From a virus: 40,604 nt of DNA. Where the stretch lies: IMG/VR virus record IMGVR_UViG_3300047289_000027, positions 1 to 40,604 of that record. The stretch is one strand, 5' to 3'. Positions within the stretch are counted from its first letter, which is position 1. Each line of letters opens with the position of its first letter. The notes below the pieces were generated by a model that had not been told where the DNA came from, did no database searches, and worked only from the letters and a program-made list of their open reading frames with translations. The position numbers and the translations under genes are program-made. Positions 40,495 through 40,604 of the stretch are shown in pieces.

Positions 40495-40604
40495 GCACAG
40501 TAAGAACATTTAGATTGATCAACGGTGATGTATTGATTGCTGAAACCGATGATGCAATTGCAGAAGACGCTACGTCTATCTACGTAACAAATCCAGCTAT
40601 CATC
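40491..40604 (+). CDS. LSm-like candidate protein, N-terminal fragment
   Basis: Thirty-eight codons are present before the window ends. 'TVRTFRLINGDVLIAETDD' followed by 'TSIYVTNPAII' matches the strand-turn-strand pattern of the protein at 25413 ('VVLKMITGEQLIAVKRAE', 'YLTIEYPMLIKG'), including the shared G-x-x-L-I-A core. Small phage proteins with this 'I.G..LIAE......Y.I.NP' pattern may adopt an Sm-like barrel. A AACAGGAGAATAT site precedes the ATG, which overlaps the upstream stop. Confidence 0.6.
   Translation, partial: MSTVRTFRLINGDVLIAETDDAIAEDATSIYVTNPAII

Noticed and set aside
1-40604. CRISPR arrays, insertion sequences, integrase or attachment sites
   Set aside because: No regularly spaced direct repeats, transposase motifs, terminal inverted repeats or recombinase genes were seen on either strand.

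Overview
The window is one co-oriented block (all genes on the + strand) of a T4-like myovirus. The order neck - sheath stabiliser - large terminase - sheath - tube - portal - prohead core - protease - scaffold - major capsid, then UvsY - UvsW - late sigma - gp47 - gp46 - clamp - clamp loader - RegA, is the T4 core order. Genes are tightly packed, with many ATGA or TAATG overlaps, purine-rich Shine-Dalgarno sites and almost no spacers. Several promoters with near-consensus bacterial sigma70 elements, and a lipobox protein, suggest a Gram-negative, probably proteobacterial, host. No photosynthesis genes, tRNAs, integrase, CRISPR or insertion sequences are visible. The mix of T4 core genes with Hsp20 and CobS-like genes, plus giant Gly/Thr-rich tail proteins, resembles aquatic T4-like phages more than coliphage T4; this is inference.

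Region 1 (1-10607): three tail or baseplate structural genes, ending in a 3074-residue modular protein. Region 2 (10618-14417): neck proteins gp13 and gp14, sheath stabiliser gp15, and the large terminase gp17; no gp16 lies in its T4 position. Region 3 (14495-22801): sheath, tube, portal, gp67-like and probable gp68-like core proteins, an unidentified beta-rich protein, protease gp21, scaffold gp22 and capsid gp23, closed by a strong terminator. T4-type late promoter octamers (TATAAATA and one-base variants) precede several of these genes.

Region 4 (22871-29664): a tube-fold tail protein behind a perfect late octamer, UvsY/UvsW recombination proteins, an LSm-like candidate, late sigma gp55, and the gp47/gp46 (Mre11/Rad50-like) nuclease, with two tiny genes tucked between them. 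Region 5 (29746-36271): an accessory block between gp46 and gp45. It has a predicted zinc-peptidase/VWA protein and a CobS/MoxR-like AAA+ ATPase, each behind its own very similar sigma70 promoter. A winged-helix protein, a DUF5664-type nucleotide-metabolism protein and a membrane set (two-helix mini-protein, SPFH/Band-7 lipoprotein, Ser/Asp-tailed membrane protein) follow. Region 6 (36276-39415): sliding clamp, zinc-ribbon protein, clamp loader gp44/gp62 split by a small membrane protein, and RegA. Region 7 (39416-40604): a hairpin-rich 175-base noncoding stretch, Hsp20, two small unknown genes, and the start of another LSm-like gene.

Together the window gives virion assembly under late (gp55) control and recombination/replication functions under sigma70-like promoters. 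The least explained part is the 29.7-36.3 kb accessory block.
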